Assembly (NCBI RefSeq): GCF_021233055.1
Contig: NZ_CP089538.1
Span: forward strand, 3,116,501 to 3,180,500
Length of the DNA: 64,000 nucleotides
Direction: 5' to 3'
Source of the DNA: Spirosoma oryzicola
GTDB taxonomy: Bacteria > Bacteroidota > Bacteroidia > Cytophagales > Spirosomataceae
The notes beneath the pieces were generated by a model. It was not told the DNA's origin and did no database searches. It was given only the letters and a program-made list of their open reading frames with translations. Of the stretch, positions 1-8,979 are shown one piece after another. The translations under genes and the position numbers were made by a program. Each line of letters opens with the position of its first letter. Position 1 is the first letter of the stretch.

Positions 1-1
1 C

Positions 2-253
2 ATAACCGGCTATGATCTGCTGGCAGTTGCCCCAACAGCGCAGGACCAGGCGGGCGTCAACCGGCTTCAAATCACCGTGCTGGCCCGGTTCTACAACAAC
101 AAAGACGAAAGCAAAAACTTTGAGCAGTCGTTTTCGTTCTACCAGGATTTTCCGCAGAATCAGACGCTTAGCCAAAACGAAAGCCGTTTAATACCAAAGA
201 TTCTGGATCAGATCGTTCTGGATATTTTTAATAAGACAGCTGCCGACTGGTAA
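2..253 (+). CDS. LptE-like LPS-assembly lipoprotein, C-terminal part
   Basis: This is an open frame entering from the left edge and ending in TAA at 251-253. The visible 83 residues include a beta-rich stretch (ITVLARFYNN, then FEQSFSFYQDFP) and a C-terminal helix ending in NKTAADW. This resembles the C-terminal half of the small LptE-type lipoproteins of Bacteroidota, which help LptD insert lipopolysaccharide in the outer membrane. The context supports it, because LptE is commonly found just upstream of secG and groES-groEL in this phylum. The lipoprotein signal lies outside the window, so the call rests on the C-terminal pattern and synteny. Confidence 0.65.
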   Translation: MTGYDLLAVAPTAQDQAGVNRLQITVLARFYNNKDESKNFEQSFSFYQDFPQNQTLSQNESRLIPKILDQIVLDIFNKTAADW

Positions 254-360
254 GCGTCGGGTATGAATGATGAGCGTCGACCGGTAAAATTTATCGAGGT
301 TTATCATTCGTAACTTACCATCCGTACTTACTTTTGACCAACCGTAACACACGAATTAAT

Positions 361-1191
361 ATGCTGCCAATCGACAAAGAAACGTTTTCCTACTGGGTCA
401 CGCATCCGGATGACCTGTCTTCGACCGACTTCGTCCAGTTGCAGGAAAGCCTGCAAACCTACCCGTACTGCCAGGCGTTACACACGCTGACGGCAAAAGC
501 GGCTTCCATTCACCTCAAAGGTCAGACAGTTCCTTTCACCCGGCAGGCAGCCGCTCACGCCTTGAGCCGTAATGCGCTGCGCAAATTGATCGACAATGAG
601 TTTCAGTGGTCGGAGAATCTGCTGACCAAATTAAACGAACTCTCGACCAAGCACGTCCCTATTCCAGAGGATTACCAGCAGGAAAGCTATGCTTTGTTCA
701 AATCAAAAGCAGGTCTTAGTGGCGGATTTCCCAAGATGCCTTTGATCCGTCTGCCCGAACCAGCGCAGTCCGAAAACGAAACAATTCCAACCCCTGAAGA
801 CCCAACACTTACCGAGACGGCCCTGCAAAAGGACCTTGCTCAGATTGCCGAACCAGTAGCGGTCGAGCCGGCCCCCGCCCCGGTTGATCTCGAACGCAAA
901 CGCCAGTTTGATCTGATCGAAGACTTTATTAAGAAAGAGCCACGCATTTCGCCCGTACGCGCCAAAATCAACGAACCCGTTGACCAGGAAGACTTAACGA
1001 AGCGGAGCAAACCTACGGGTGGCGGTCTGGTTACGGAAAGTTTCGCTAAAATCTTGGCAAAACAAGGTAAACTTGACAAGGCACGCGAAATCTATGAACA
1101 GTTAATAGTGAAAAATCCAGAGAAAAAAGCGTACTTTGCGGCAAAAATCAGTGAACTATCGAGTGCAGCCAGCGAATCAAGCGACTCATAA
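361..1191 (+). CDS. TPR-like hypothetical protein between lptE and secG
   Basis: The protein has 276 residues if started at ATG 361 (MLPIDKETFSYW). A longer frame from TTG 334 is possible but less likely. The N-terminal third is helical and reads like a domain that starts on a short acidic peptide. The middle is Pro/Glu-rich and low in complexity. The last 45 residues (ESFAKILAKQGKLDKA, then IYEQLIVKNPEKKAYF) match one tetratricopeptide-type helical hairpin, which suggests protein-protein contact. No signal peptide or membrane segment is visible, so it is probably cytoplasmic. It lies about 70 bp upstream of secG on the same strand and is likely co-transcribed with the LptE-like gene. The function is unknown. 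Confidence 0.8.
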   Translation: MLPIDKETFSYWVTHPDDLSSTDFVQLQESLQTYPYCQALHTLTAKAASIHLKGQTVPFTRQAAAHALSRNALRKLIDNEFQWSENLLTKLNELSTKHVPIPEDYQQESYALFKSKAGLSGGFPKMPLIRLPEPAQSENETIPTPEDPTLTETALQKDLAQIAEPVAVEPAPAPVDLERKRQFDLIEDFIKKEPRISPVRAKINEPVDQEDLTKRSKPTGGGLVTESFAKILAKQGKLDKAREIYEQLIVKNPEKKAYFAAKISELSSAASESSDS

Positions 1192-1262
1192 ATCCACTCT
1201 TATTCATTGAAATAACTCTTTACTGATAAACGCACCGGCCTTCCGGTGATAACTAAACATTC

Positions 1263-1661
1263 ATGATAACGGCAACTATTGTCATCATTTGTATCCTCAC
1301 CGTCCTGTTGATTTTGATTGTACTCATTCAGAACTCAAAAGGTGGTGGCTTAGCCGGTGAATTTGGCGGACTAGGTTCTAATCAGCTTATGGGCGTCAAG
1401 AAAACGACTGACCTGCTGGAGCAAATCACCTGGGGCCTTGGCATCGGCGTAATGGTCTTATCCCTGGCTTCCTACATTATGGTTGATCGGAACCAGGCCG
1501 GTGGAATCAACAGCGTTAACGTAGATCGCGCTCAAACCCAAACGCTTCCTGGCTCCGCAGCGCCTACGCCAAGTCCGGCAGCGGGTGCAGCACCAAGCCA
1601 GGCGGTACCGGGTGCCGCTACACCAGGCGCGTCAACGTCTGCACTGACGCCACAGAAATAA
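1263..1661 (+). CDS. secG: preprotein translocase subunit SecG
   Basis: SecG is the small accessory subunit of the SecYEG channel that helps the SecA-driven export cycle. The 132-residue product has a first membrane segment at about residues 4-22 (ITATIVIICILTVLLILIVL), then the conserved loop NSKGGGLAGEFGG, and a second membrane segment at about 55-75. These are the family hallmarks. Beyond residue 85 the protein continues as an Ala/Pro/Gly-rich tail (roughly 45 residues), which is common in Bacteroidota SecG and probably disordered. A strong stem-loop terminator follows directly. Confidence 0.95.
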   Translation: MITATIVIICILTVLLILIVLIQNSKGGGLAGEFGGLGSNQLMGVKKTTDLLEQITWGLGIGVMVLSLASYIMVDRNQAGGINSVNVDRAQTQTLPGSAAPTPSPAAGAAPSQAVPGAATPGASTSALTPQK

Positions 1662-1678
1662 AACAAAAAGACTTTGTT

Positions 1679-1718
1679 AAAACGGCTCTGGTAGCATGTC
1701 TACCAGAGCCGTTTTTAT
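1679..1718. terminator. bidirectional stem-loop terminator after secG
   Basis: Arms aacggctctggtag (1681-1694) and ctaccagagccgttt (1699-1713) form a GC-rich stem with a five-base loop, followed by a T-run on the plus strand and preceded by an A-run that serves the minus strand. It lies between the convergent secG and the hypothetical gene ending at 1743. Confidence 0.9.
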
Positions 1719-1742
1719 TTGGCAGCAAACGAGTCGGTGTTA

Positions 1743-2450
1743 CTAGGCTACCGCTTGCGCCAGCAACTGACGGGCAATGGGCAAAAGCGTTTCCTGAACC
1801 GGATACGTCCGCTGACTTTCCAGGATGAATGTTGCCGGATTAGGCAGATGCCGATGCCGCCGGATTAGATCAAGTTTGATATTTTCAACGGTGTTGACAA
1901 AACTTCGGCGAATCGCTTCTACAAATTGAAAACGAACCAGACGGCCACCTGGCTCCTGTTCAGAATAAAGCGTCAGGCAGAAATAGTAAATCTGCGTCTC
2001 GGCCTGATTAGTGGCTTGCAGAAATAAGTAGCCTTCTTCGGGTCGTAGTGGCAGCAAACCAACCGGCGACAGCGTCAACGAACCCGCAATGTCGGCCCAC
2101 TGCTGCTGCCCTTCTGTCAGCATCGTCTGAAAGCGGGGCAGCGCAAAATTCATGATCGTGTCGATCTCGTTCATGAACTCATCGTCCGTTACCTCAGATT
2201 TGTATTCAATTCGGGGCGGTGGTCCGGTAACTCGCTCTGCACGCTTGGGAAACGCGGCATTTAACGTACCTTTGCCCCGCGAAAAGCGCACGCCAGCCTC
2301 GTAGTGATTTCGTAGATCCGGCAAATCGGGGCAAAGTTTGTTTTCTGTAAAGTTCTGTCGGACGGCCTGTAAGTATGCCATCAAGACATATTTCTGGTAC
2401 TCGGCATCAAGCCAATTTTGCGTAAACCAATCGGACTGTAATTTTTTCAT
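1743..2450 (-). CDS. conserved hypothetical protein (235 aa)
   Basis: I do not recognise a named family. The product starts MKKLQSDWFTQNWLDAEYQ and is a soluble protein of mixed composition with no signal peptide or membrane segment. The first half is helical with aromatic residues and could pack as a helical bundle. The second half (LVRFQFVEAIRRSF and following) also looks helical and basic. It is the only minus-strand gene inserted between secG and groES and is probably monocistronic, since terminators or divergent promoters flank it. Confidence 0.75.
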   Translation of the reverse strand: MKKLQSDWFTQNWLDAEYQKYVLMAYLQAVRQNFTENKLCPDLPDLRNHYEAGVRFSRGKGTLNAAFPKRAERVTGPPPRIEYKSEVTDDEFMNEIDTIMNFALPRFQTMLTEGQQQWADIAGSLTLSPVGLLPLRPEEGYLFLQATNQAETQIYYFCLTLYSEQEPGGRLVRFQFVEAIRRSFVNTVENIKLDLIRRHRHLPNPATFILESQRTYPVQETLLPIARQLLAQAVA

Positions 2451-2698
2451 AGACTCAATCCTGCACTTTAGTCAACATATTGGTACCTCAACATACCGAA
2501 GAAAGCTTGAATAACCAAATAGTGTTTGCTAAAAAAGATTGATGCACGAATGAATCGACCAGAAGTTAGCGAATGGCAGTATGTCAGGCTAAAGTCTGAA
2601 AATTTGACAGTTTATCGGCTTGGCACAGAAATTGGCACTTACAAAACAGCGTGTAATGCATTGCACAAACAGTTAATAACCTTAATCAACTCATTGTC
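2451..2698. other. divergent promoter region upstream of groES
   Basis: This 248-base gap separates the minus-strand hypothetical gene from groES and must carry both promoters. I see no CIRCE element (TTAGCACTC-N9-GAGTGCTAA), so HrcA control of this chaperonin operon is not supported by the sequence. No convincing TAnnTTTG box is visible either. Confidence 0.5.
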
Positions 2699-2995
2699 AT
2701 GGTAGCAGAAACGGAAAGCGTTAAAGTGAACGTGAAACCGCTGGCTGACCGGGTGCTGGTAGAAGCAGCTCCGGCCGAAGAAAAAACCTCGTTCGGCATC
2801 ATTATCCCCGATACGGCAAAGGAAAAACCACAGCGCGGTACGGTTGTAGCCGTTGGTGCGGGTAAGAAAGATGAACCCCTTACGGTTCAGGTGGGCGACA
2901 CGGTGTTGTACGGCAAATATGCTGGTACCGAAATCACCGTTGATGGCAAAGAATACCTCATCATGCGCGAATCGGACATTTTCGCAATTCTTTAA
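2699..2995 (+). CDS. groES: co-chaperonin GroES
   Basis: GroES forms the heptameric lid of the GroEL folding chamber. The product is 98 residues, normal for the family. It has the opening [18 protein letters not shown], a mobile loop with FGIIIPDTA, the strand [10 protein letters not shown], and the C-terminal [13 protein letters not shown], all diagnostic. ATG 2699 directly opens this pattern after a short [11 protein letters not shown] leader. It lies 77 bp upstream of groEL in the standard bicistronic order. Confidence 0.97.
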   Translation: MVAETESVKVNVKPLADRVLVEAAPAEEKTSFGIIIPDTAKEKPQRGTVVAVGAGKKDEPLTVQVGDTVLYGKYAGTEITVDGKEYLIMRESDIFAIL

Positions 2996-3066
2996 TTCTA
3001 AGCGTTTCGATAATTCTTTAACGGGATTATCAAGGCAACGTTTTTTGTAATCCAAACTGATTCTAA

Positions 3067-4713
<1,647 letters not shown>

Positions 4714-4754
4714 TATCAACCGATATGAGTAGGCCAAACGGCCTGTTCATTCAT

Positions 4755-4797
4755 AAGAAAGGCTCCCGATCGTCTGATTGGGAGCCTTTCTTTTTTA
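4755..4797 (+). terminator. groEL intrinsic terminator
   Basis: A stem aagaaaggctccc (4755-4767) pairs with gggagcctttctt (4780-4792) and is followed by a T-run. It lies 40 bp downstream of the groEL stop. Confidence 0.9.
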
Positions 4798-4887
4798 TCT
4801 ATTAATCCGTGTTTCTCTGTAAAGTCGCTTATTTGTGGGTACGTTCAACGAGGCTTATTGGCAAGATACCCTCACTTTATACAAACA

Positions 4888-4922
4888 AAAAAGCCAAGCG
4901 AGACACTCTCTTGGCTTTCTGA
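4888..4922. terminator. second stem-loop, probably bidirectional
   Basis: Arms aaagccaag (4890-4898) and cttggcttt (4910-4918) are flanked by an A-run on the left and a T-rich stretch on the right. It sits about 95 bp beyond the first groEL terminator and may end transcripts from either side. Confidence 0.6.
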
Positions 4923-5132
4923 TTTACTCAACGTTATGAAAAACTTTTCTTTTCGACACAATTATAAAACAAAAATAGAAAATAATCATTCTATTTCGTA
5001 AAATAATTTTTCAGAAAATTTTTAAACAATTAAAAATCAACTATTTATTAAAAATAGTTCTACAGAATTTTAAGTATATATACCTGTGTCTCAACGAAAA
5101 ACCCCTTAGTTATTTCGTTGTTTTTTGATGGT
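4923..5132. other. AT-rich intergenic stretch without a supported gene
   Basis: This stretch, which is the right half of the 419-base gap 4714-5132, is markedly richer in A and T than its surroundings, with runs such as aaaataatttttcagaaaat. It lies between convergent units. I see no convincing gene. A 21-codon frame from 4936 was considered and rejected. Confidence 0.5.
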
Positions 5133-5792
5133 CTAGGTAAACAATAGCCCATCACGAATGGTGACCGTCCGATCCGCTAACGCAGCTAAGGTTTCGTTAT
5201 GGGTGACGATGATGAAGGTCTGTCCAAGCTCATCGCGGAGCCGAAAAAACAATTGATGCAGTTCTTCCGCGTTTCGCGAATCCAGGTTACCGCTGGGTTC
5301 ATCGGCAAAAACGATAGCCGGTTTATTGATCAACGCGCGGGCAACCGCAGTGCGTTGCTGCTCCCCACCCGACATTTGCGACGGCAAGTGATTCAGTCGA
5401 TGTTGCAGCCCTAAGGTTGTCAGCAACGACTCAGCCCGCTCCCGGACTTCCCGCTCGTCTTTCTCCGAAATAAAGCCCGGGAGGCACACATTTTCGAGGG
5501 CTGTAAATTCAGGCAGCAAATTGTTGAATTGAAAGACGAAGCCAATGCGCTCGTTACGGAACTGCGCCAGCTGTCGATCCCCCAGGGCAAACACGTTCTG
5601 TCCCGCAATGTGCAACTCCCCGCCATCAGGTCGGTCGAGTGTACCCAGAATCTGAAGTAACGTTGTTTTACCCGCGCCGGACGCACCAACGATGGAGACC
5701 ACCTCGCCCGCTTCGATGGTTAAGTTTATGCCTTTTAGAACAGGAAGATTACCGTAGTTTCGGCGTATATCAGTAGTTTGAAGAAGCGACAC
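5133..5792 (-). CDS. LolD/MacB-type ABC transporter ATP-binding protein
   Basis: This is a stand-alone ATPase subunit of 219 residues. Walker A is GASGAGKTT near residue 36, the signature is MSGGEQQR near 143, Walker B is [12 protein letters not shown] near 160, and the switch histidine is in IVTHNE. The pattern SGNLDS and the Q-loop region [15 protein letters not shown] are typical of the LolD/MacB group, which drives lipoprotein release or export through FtsX-like permeases. No permease lies next to it here, so its partner must be elsewhere. It is divergent from sucC across 175 bp. Confidence 0.9.
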   Translation of the reverse strand: MSLLQTTDIRRNYGNLPVLKGINLTIEAGEVVSIVGASGAGKTTLLQILGTLDRPDGGELHIAGQNVFALGDRQLAQFRNERIGFVFQFNNLLPEFTALENVCLPGFISEKDEREVRERAESLLTTLGLQHRLNHLPSQMSGGEQQRTAVARALINKPAIVFADEPSGNLDSRNAEELHQLFFRLRDELGQTFIIVTHNETLAALADRTVTIRDGLLFT

Positions 5793-5967
5793 GCGGTTTG
5801 TGATTTGTGGTTTATGGCCAATGGCTTATGATCGTTCGATTCGCTGATGGATAAGGCCGCTCGAACGCTAAACCACCAAAAACCGTAATCAATAAACCAA
5901 AAACTCGTTTTATTAGCTAACTTGCCGCACAAAAATACGATTTACAATTCTCCTTGTTGCAGTTGCC

Positions 5968-7185
5968 ATGAATATACACGAGTATCAGGGTAAAGAAATT
6001 CTGAAAAAGTACGGTGTCCGGATTCAGGAAGGCATCGTAGCTGAATCGCCCGAGAAAGCCGTTGAAGCCGCTAAACAGATTATGGCGCAGTCCGGCTCAA
6101 AGTTCGTCGTCGTAAAATCGCAAATTCATGCTGGTGGTCGCGGCAAGGGTAAAGTCGTCGGTAGTGAACAGCGTGGTGTGGCTCTGGCGAAATCCGTTGA
6201 AGAGGTACGCGATATTGCGAAAAACCTGATCGGTAATGTACTGGTAACGCACCAGACTGGTCCGGAAGGCAAAAAAGTAAATAAAGTGCTGGTTGCCCAG
6301 GACGTTTTCTACCCCGGTGCATCGGAGCCGAAAGAAATGTACATCAGCATCCTGCTGGATCGTACCAAGGCTTGCAACGTTATCATGGCCAGCACCGAAG
6401 GGGGCATGGACATTGAAGAAGTAGCCGAGAAAACACCCGAAAAAATCGTAAAAGAGTGGATCGATCCGGCGGTTGGCTTACAGCCCTTCCAGGCTCGTAA
6501 AGTGGCTTTCGGCCTTGGTTTAGAAGGCGAAGCGTTCAAAGAAATGGTGAAATTCGTTACGTCGCTGTATAAAGCGTACGTTGATACGGATGCTTCCATG
6601 TTCGAGATCAACCCGGTTCTGAAAACATCGGATAACAAGATTTTGGCCGTTGATGCGAAAGTTAATCTCGACGACAACGCGCTTTACCGTCACCCTGACC
6701 TGGCCAATCTGCGCGACATCTCAGAGGAAGATCCGCTCGAAGTAGAAGCGTCAGCCAATGACCTGAACTACGTTAAGCTCGATGGTAACGTTGGCTGTAT
6801 GGTAAACGGTGCTGGTCTGGCGATGGCTACGATGGATATCATCAAACTGTCGGGTGGCGAGCCTGCTAACTTCCTCGACGTAGGGGGTGGCGCTAACGCA
6901 AAAACCGTTGAAGCCGGATTCCGGATTATCCTGAAAGATCCAAACGTAAAAGCGATTCTGATCAATATCTTCGGTGGTATCGTTCGCTGCGACCGCGTGG
7001 CAACGGGCGTCGTGGAAGCGTACAAAGCGATTGGCGACATTCCGGTTCCAATCATCGTTCGTTTACAAGGTACCAATGCCGAAGAAGGCGCGAAGATCAT
7101 TGACGAGTCAGGCCTAAAGGTTCAGTCAGCCGTGTTGCTGAAAGAAGCCGCCGAGAAGGTTCGTCAGGTTGTAGCTGCTTTATAA
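5968..7185 (+). CDS. sucC: succinate-CoA ligase (ADP-forming) subunit beta
   Basis: With SucD this enzyme interconverts succinyl-CoA and succinate in the TCA cycle with substrate-level phosphorylation. The product is 405 residues and starts MNIHEYQGKEILKKYG. It has an ATP-grasp N-terminal domain with KSQIHAGGRGKGKV (about residues 50-64), the metal-binding FEINPVL (about 211-217), and a CoA-ligase C-terminal half with the INIFGGIVRCD phosphate loop. The subunit alpha gene is not adjacent, so the two subunits are encoded apart. A long perfect hairpin follows the stop. Confidence 0.97.
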   Translation: MNIHEYQGKEILKKYGVRIQEGIVAESPEKAVEAAKQIMAQSGSKFVVVKSQIHAGGRGKGKVVGSEQRGVALAKSVEEVRDIAKNLIGNVLVTHQTGPEGKKVNKVLVAQDVFYPGASEPKEMYISILLDRTKACNVIMASTEGGMDIEEVAEKTPEKIVKEWIDPAVGLQPFQARKVAFGLGLEGEAFKEMVKFVTSLYKAYVDTDASMFEINPVLKTSDNKILAVDAKVNLDDNALYRHPDLANLRDISEEDPLEVEASANDLNYVKLDGNVGCMVNGAGLAMATMDIIKLSGGEPANFLDVGGGANAKTVEAGFRIILKDPNVKAILINIFGGIVRCDRVATGVVEAYKAIGDIPVPIIVRLQGTNAEEGAKIIDESGLKVQSAVLLKEAAEKVRQVVAAL

Positions 7186-7187
7186 AG

Positions 7188-7248
7188 ACAAAGCTGACTA
7201 ACAAAAAAAGCCGGGACGAACCCGGCTTTTTTTGTTAGTCAGCTTTGT
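7188..7248. terminator. perfect 28-bp inverted repeat, bidirectional terminator
   Basis: Arms at 7188-7215 and 7221-7248 are exact reverse complements, separated by the five-base loop acgaa. The core is aaaaaaagccggg / cccggcttttttt. The structure begins right after the sucC stop and runs into the stop codon of the convergent M48 gene, so it can terminate both transcripts. Confidence 0.95.
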
Positions 7249-8084
7249 TAGCTATTCCGTCTTGATCCATTATAATACTTCTGTGCGTCAGGCAGTAGTT
7301 TCTGCAAGTCGGCAATCCGGCGCTGATCGGACGGGTGATCAGACAAAAACTCAGCGGGTGCTTTACCTCCGCTTGCCTTGGCCATCCGCTCCCAGAACGT
7401 AATGGCTTCCCGAGGGTCATAACCAGCCATTGCCATAAAGATCAGCCCGAGGTGATCCGCTTCCGATTCCTGCTTGCGGCTGTGCGGTAAGCCTACTCCG
7501 TATTGATATGCCAAAGGTCCTACGACGCCGAAAGCCTGTTGAAACAACGCCTGCGTTTGAGGGGTTCTGGCCGATGAAGCAATACCCGTCGCTACCTGAC
7601 CAGCTTGGAGCAATCCATTGGCAACTAGTCCCTCACTCATACGCTCGTTACCATGCTCCGCAATAGCGTGCGATACTTCGTGCCCAAGTACCGTTGCCAG
7701 CCCCGCTTCGTTTTGGGTGTACGGTAGAATACCTGAATACACGACAATCTTACCGCCGGGCATACACCAAGCATTGACCTGGTTACTTTGCACCAAGTGG
7801 TACTCCCACTTAAACCCTTCCAGGCGTTTGCCATATCCGTTGCTGTTCATGTAACTCTCAACAGCCTGTCGAATTCGATCCCCCACTCGATTGACCATCT
7901 GGGCATCTCCGCTGTTGCTTACAACTCGGCTCGTGTCAAGGAACTGTTTATACTGGGTAAAGCTCATCGAGAGCATATCGTTATTCGGTACTAAAATCAG
8001 TTGCTTTCGTCCAGTTAGGGGTACTTTCTCGCAAGCGGTTACCGCAAAGACAAGCGACAACATCGCTATGATGGCTTTTTTCAT
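7248..8084 (-). CDS. M48-family metalloprotease, lipoprotein
   Basis: The 278-residue product is a periplasmic zinc peptidase related to BepA/LoiP, which degrade or refold outer-membrane proteins. It starts with a lipoprotein signal (MKKAIIAMLSLVFAVTAC) and a lipobox cysteine at residue 18. The sequence PLTGRKQL just after it is typical of this subgroup. The catalytic motif HEVSHAIAEHG (HExxH) lies near residue 130, and the third ligand glutamate lies in ESEADHLGL near residue 208. The length is short for the family and I see no TPR domain. The stop overlaps the terminator shared with sucC. Confidence 0.93.
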   Translation of the reverse strand: MKKAIIAMLSLVFAVTACEKVPLTGRKQLILVPNNDMLSMSFTQYKQFLDTSRVVSNSGDAQMVNRVGDRIRQAVESYMNSNGYGKRLEGFKWEYHLVQSNQVNAWCMPGGKIVVYSGILPYTQNEAGLATVLGHEVSHAIAEHGNERMSEGLVANGLLQAGQVATGIASSARTPQTQALFQQAFGVVGPLAYQYGVGLPHSRKQESEADHLGLIFMAMAGYDPREAITFWERMAKASGGKAPAEFLSDHPSDQRRIADLQKLLPDAQKYYNGSRRNS

Positions 8085-8190
8085 TTTTGTGCGTTTTTGT
8101 TGAATGGTTATTCTGACGATATATGACGCGCAACATACGGGATTTGTTCAAATATTTACAAACGGGTGCGGTCAGGCCCTCTTTAGTCCT

Positions 8191-8198
8191 TAGATTTG
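8191..8198 (+). promoter_or_regulatory. TAnnTTTG promoter box upstream of the FAH-family gene
   Basis: TAGATTTG matches the Bacteroidetes -7 consensus and lies 88 bp before the start at 8287. No clear -33 TTG is seen. Confidence 0.4.
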
Positions 8199-8286
8199 CA
8201 ACTGTCAGAATAGTTTAATAAAAACGCTGAGGGGCCGATCACTGTCCTTTGTGCCAAAAACTCGGACTCGCTGTCCGCGTTACACT

Positions 8287-8898
8287 ATGAAAATTATCGC
8301 CGTTGGTCGCAATTACGCCGAACATATTAAGGAACTCAACAACGAACAGCCCGACGATCCGGTCATCTTTTTAAAGCCCGAAACGGCGGTACCGCTTAAA
8401 AACGAACCGTTTTTTTACCCTAGCTTTTCGAACGACGTTCATTACGAAGTTGAAATTCTGGTAAAAATCAATCGAGTTGGGAAAAACATCGACGAGAAGT
8501 TCGCTCATAAGTACTACGACGAAATCGGGATAGGAATTGATTTTACGGCCCGCGATGTACAGAGCAAACTGAAAGCCAAAGGACTACCCTGGGAACTGGC
8601 TAAAGGCTTCAATGGCTCTGCTCCTATCTCTCCGTTTATTCCAAAGACAGAATTTGCCAATTTGCAGAATCTGAACTTCCGTCTTGATGTTAACGGAGAA
8701 ACCCGTCAGCAGGGAAACACCAGTCTGATGCTGTTCAAAATTGACTACCTGATTTCATTCGTTTCGCGGTATTTTCTGCTGCAACAGGGTGACGTTATCT
8801 TTACGGGTACGCCTAAAGGAGTTGGTCCCGTCCAAATCGGAGATCAGTTGACGGCTTACATTGAAGATCGAAAAATGCTGGAGATTGACGTAAAATAA
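8287..8898 (+). CDS. fumarylacetoacetate hydrolase family protein
   Basis: This family cleaves C-C bonds of beta-diketo acids or hydrates related substrates in a metal-dependent way. With the ATG at 8287 the product is 203 residues (MKIIAVGRNYAEHIKELN). A longer GTG frame at 8251 adds an unconvincing leader. The fold shows FLKPETAVPL, the metal-ligand region HYEVEILVKI (Glu-x-Glu near residue 59), DFTARDVQSKLK and TGTPKGVGPV near the C-terminus. This short, single-domain form is the YcgM/FAHD1-like group, known for acylpyruvate hydrolysis or oxaloacetate decarboxylation. The exact substrate cannot be read from the sequence. Confidence 0.9.
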   Translation: MKIIAVGRNYAEHIKELNNEQPDDPVIFLKPETAVPLKNEPFFYPSFSNDVHYEVEILVKINRVGKNIDEKFAHKYYDEIGIGIDFTARDVQSKLKAKGLPWELAKGFNGSAPISPFIPKTEFANLQNLNFRLDVNGETRQQGNTSLMLFKIDYLISFVSRYFLLQQGDVIFTGTPKGVGPVQIGDQLTAYIEDRKMLEIDVK

Positions 8899-8979
8899 AC
8901 GACTCTTTATTGCCTGTTGGCATCACACAGTCCTCTGTGGTATCGCAAACGGGGAGTAGAAGTCTTCAATGCCTTTATA

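Noticed and set aside
2451..2698. Possible CIRCE (HrcA) operator upstream of groES
   Set aside because: No TTAGCACTC-N9-GAGTGCTAA pattern is present; only weak repeats such as ttggcac occur.
4936..5001. Short 21-residue frame MKNFSFRHNYKTKIENN... in the AT-rich gap after groEL
   Set aside because: Very short, AT-driven composition, no homologue recognised and no clear ribosome-binding or promoter signal.
8917..8979. Longer TTG start of the M23 peptidase
   Set aside because: It adds a non-hydrophobic leader in front of a good signal peptide, so the start at 8980 is preferred.
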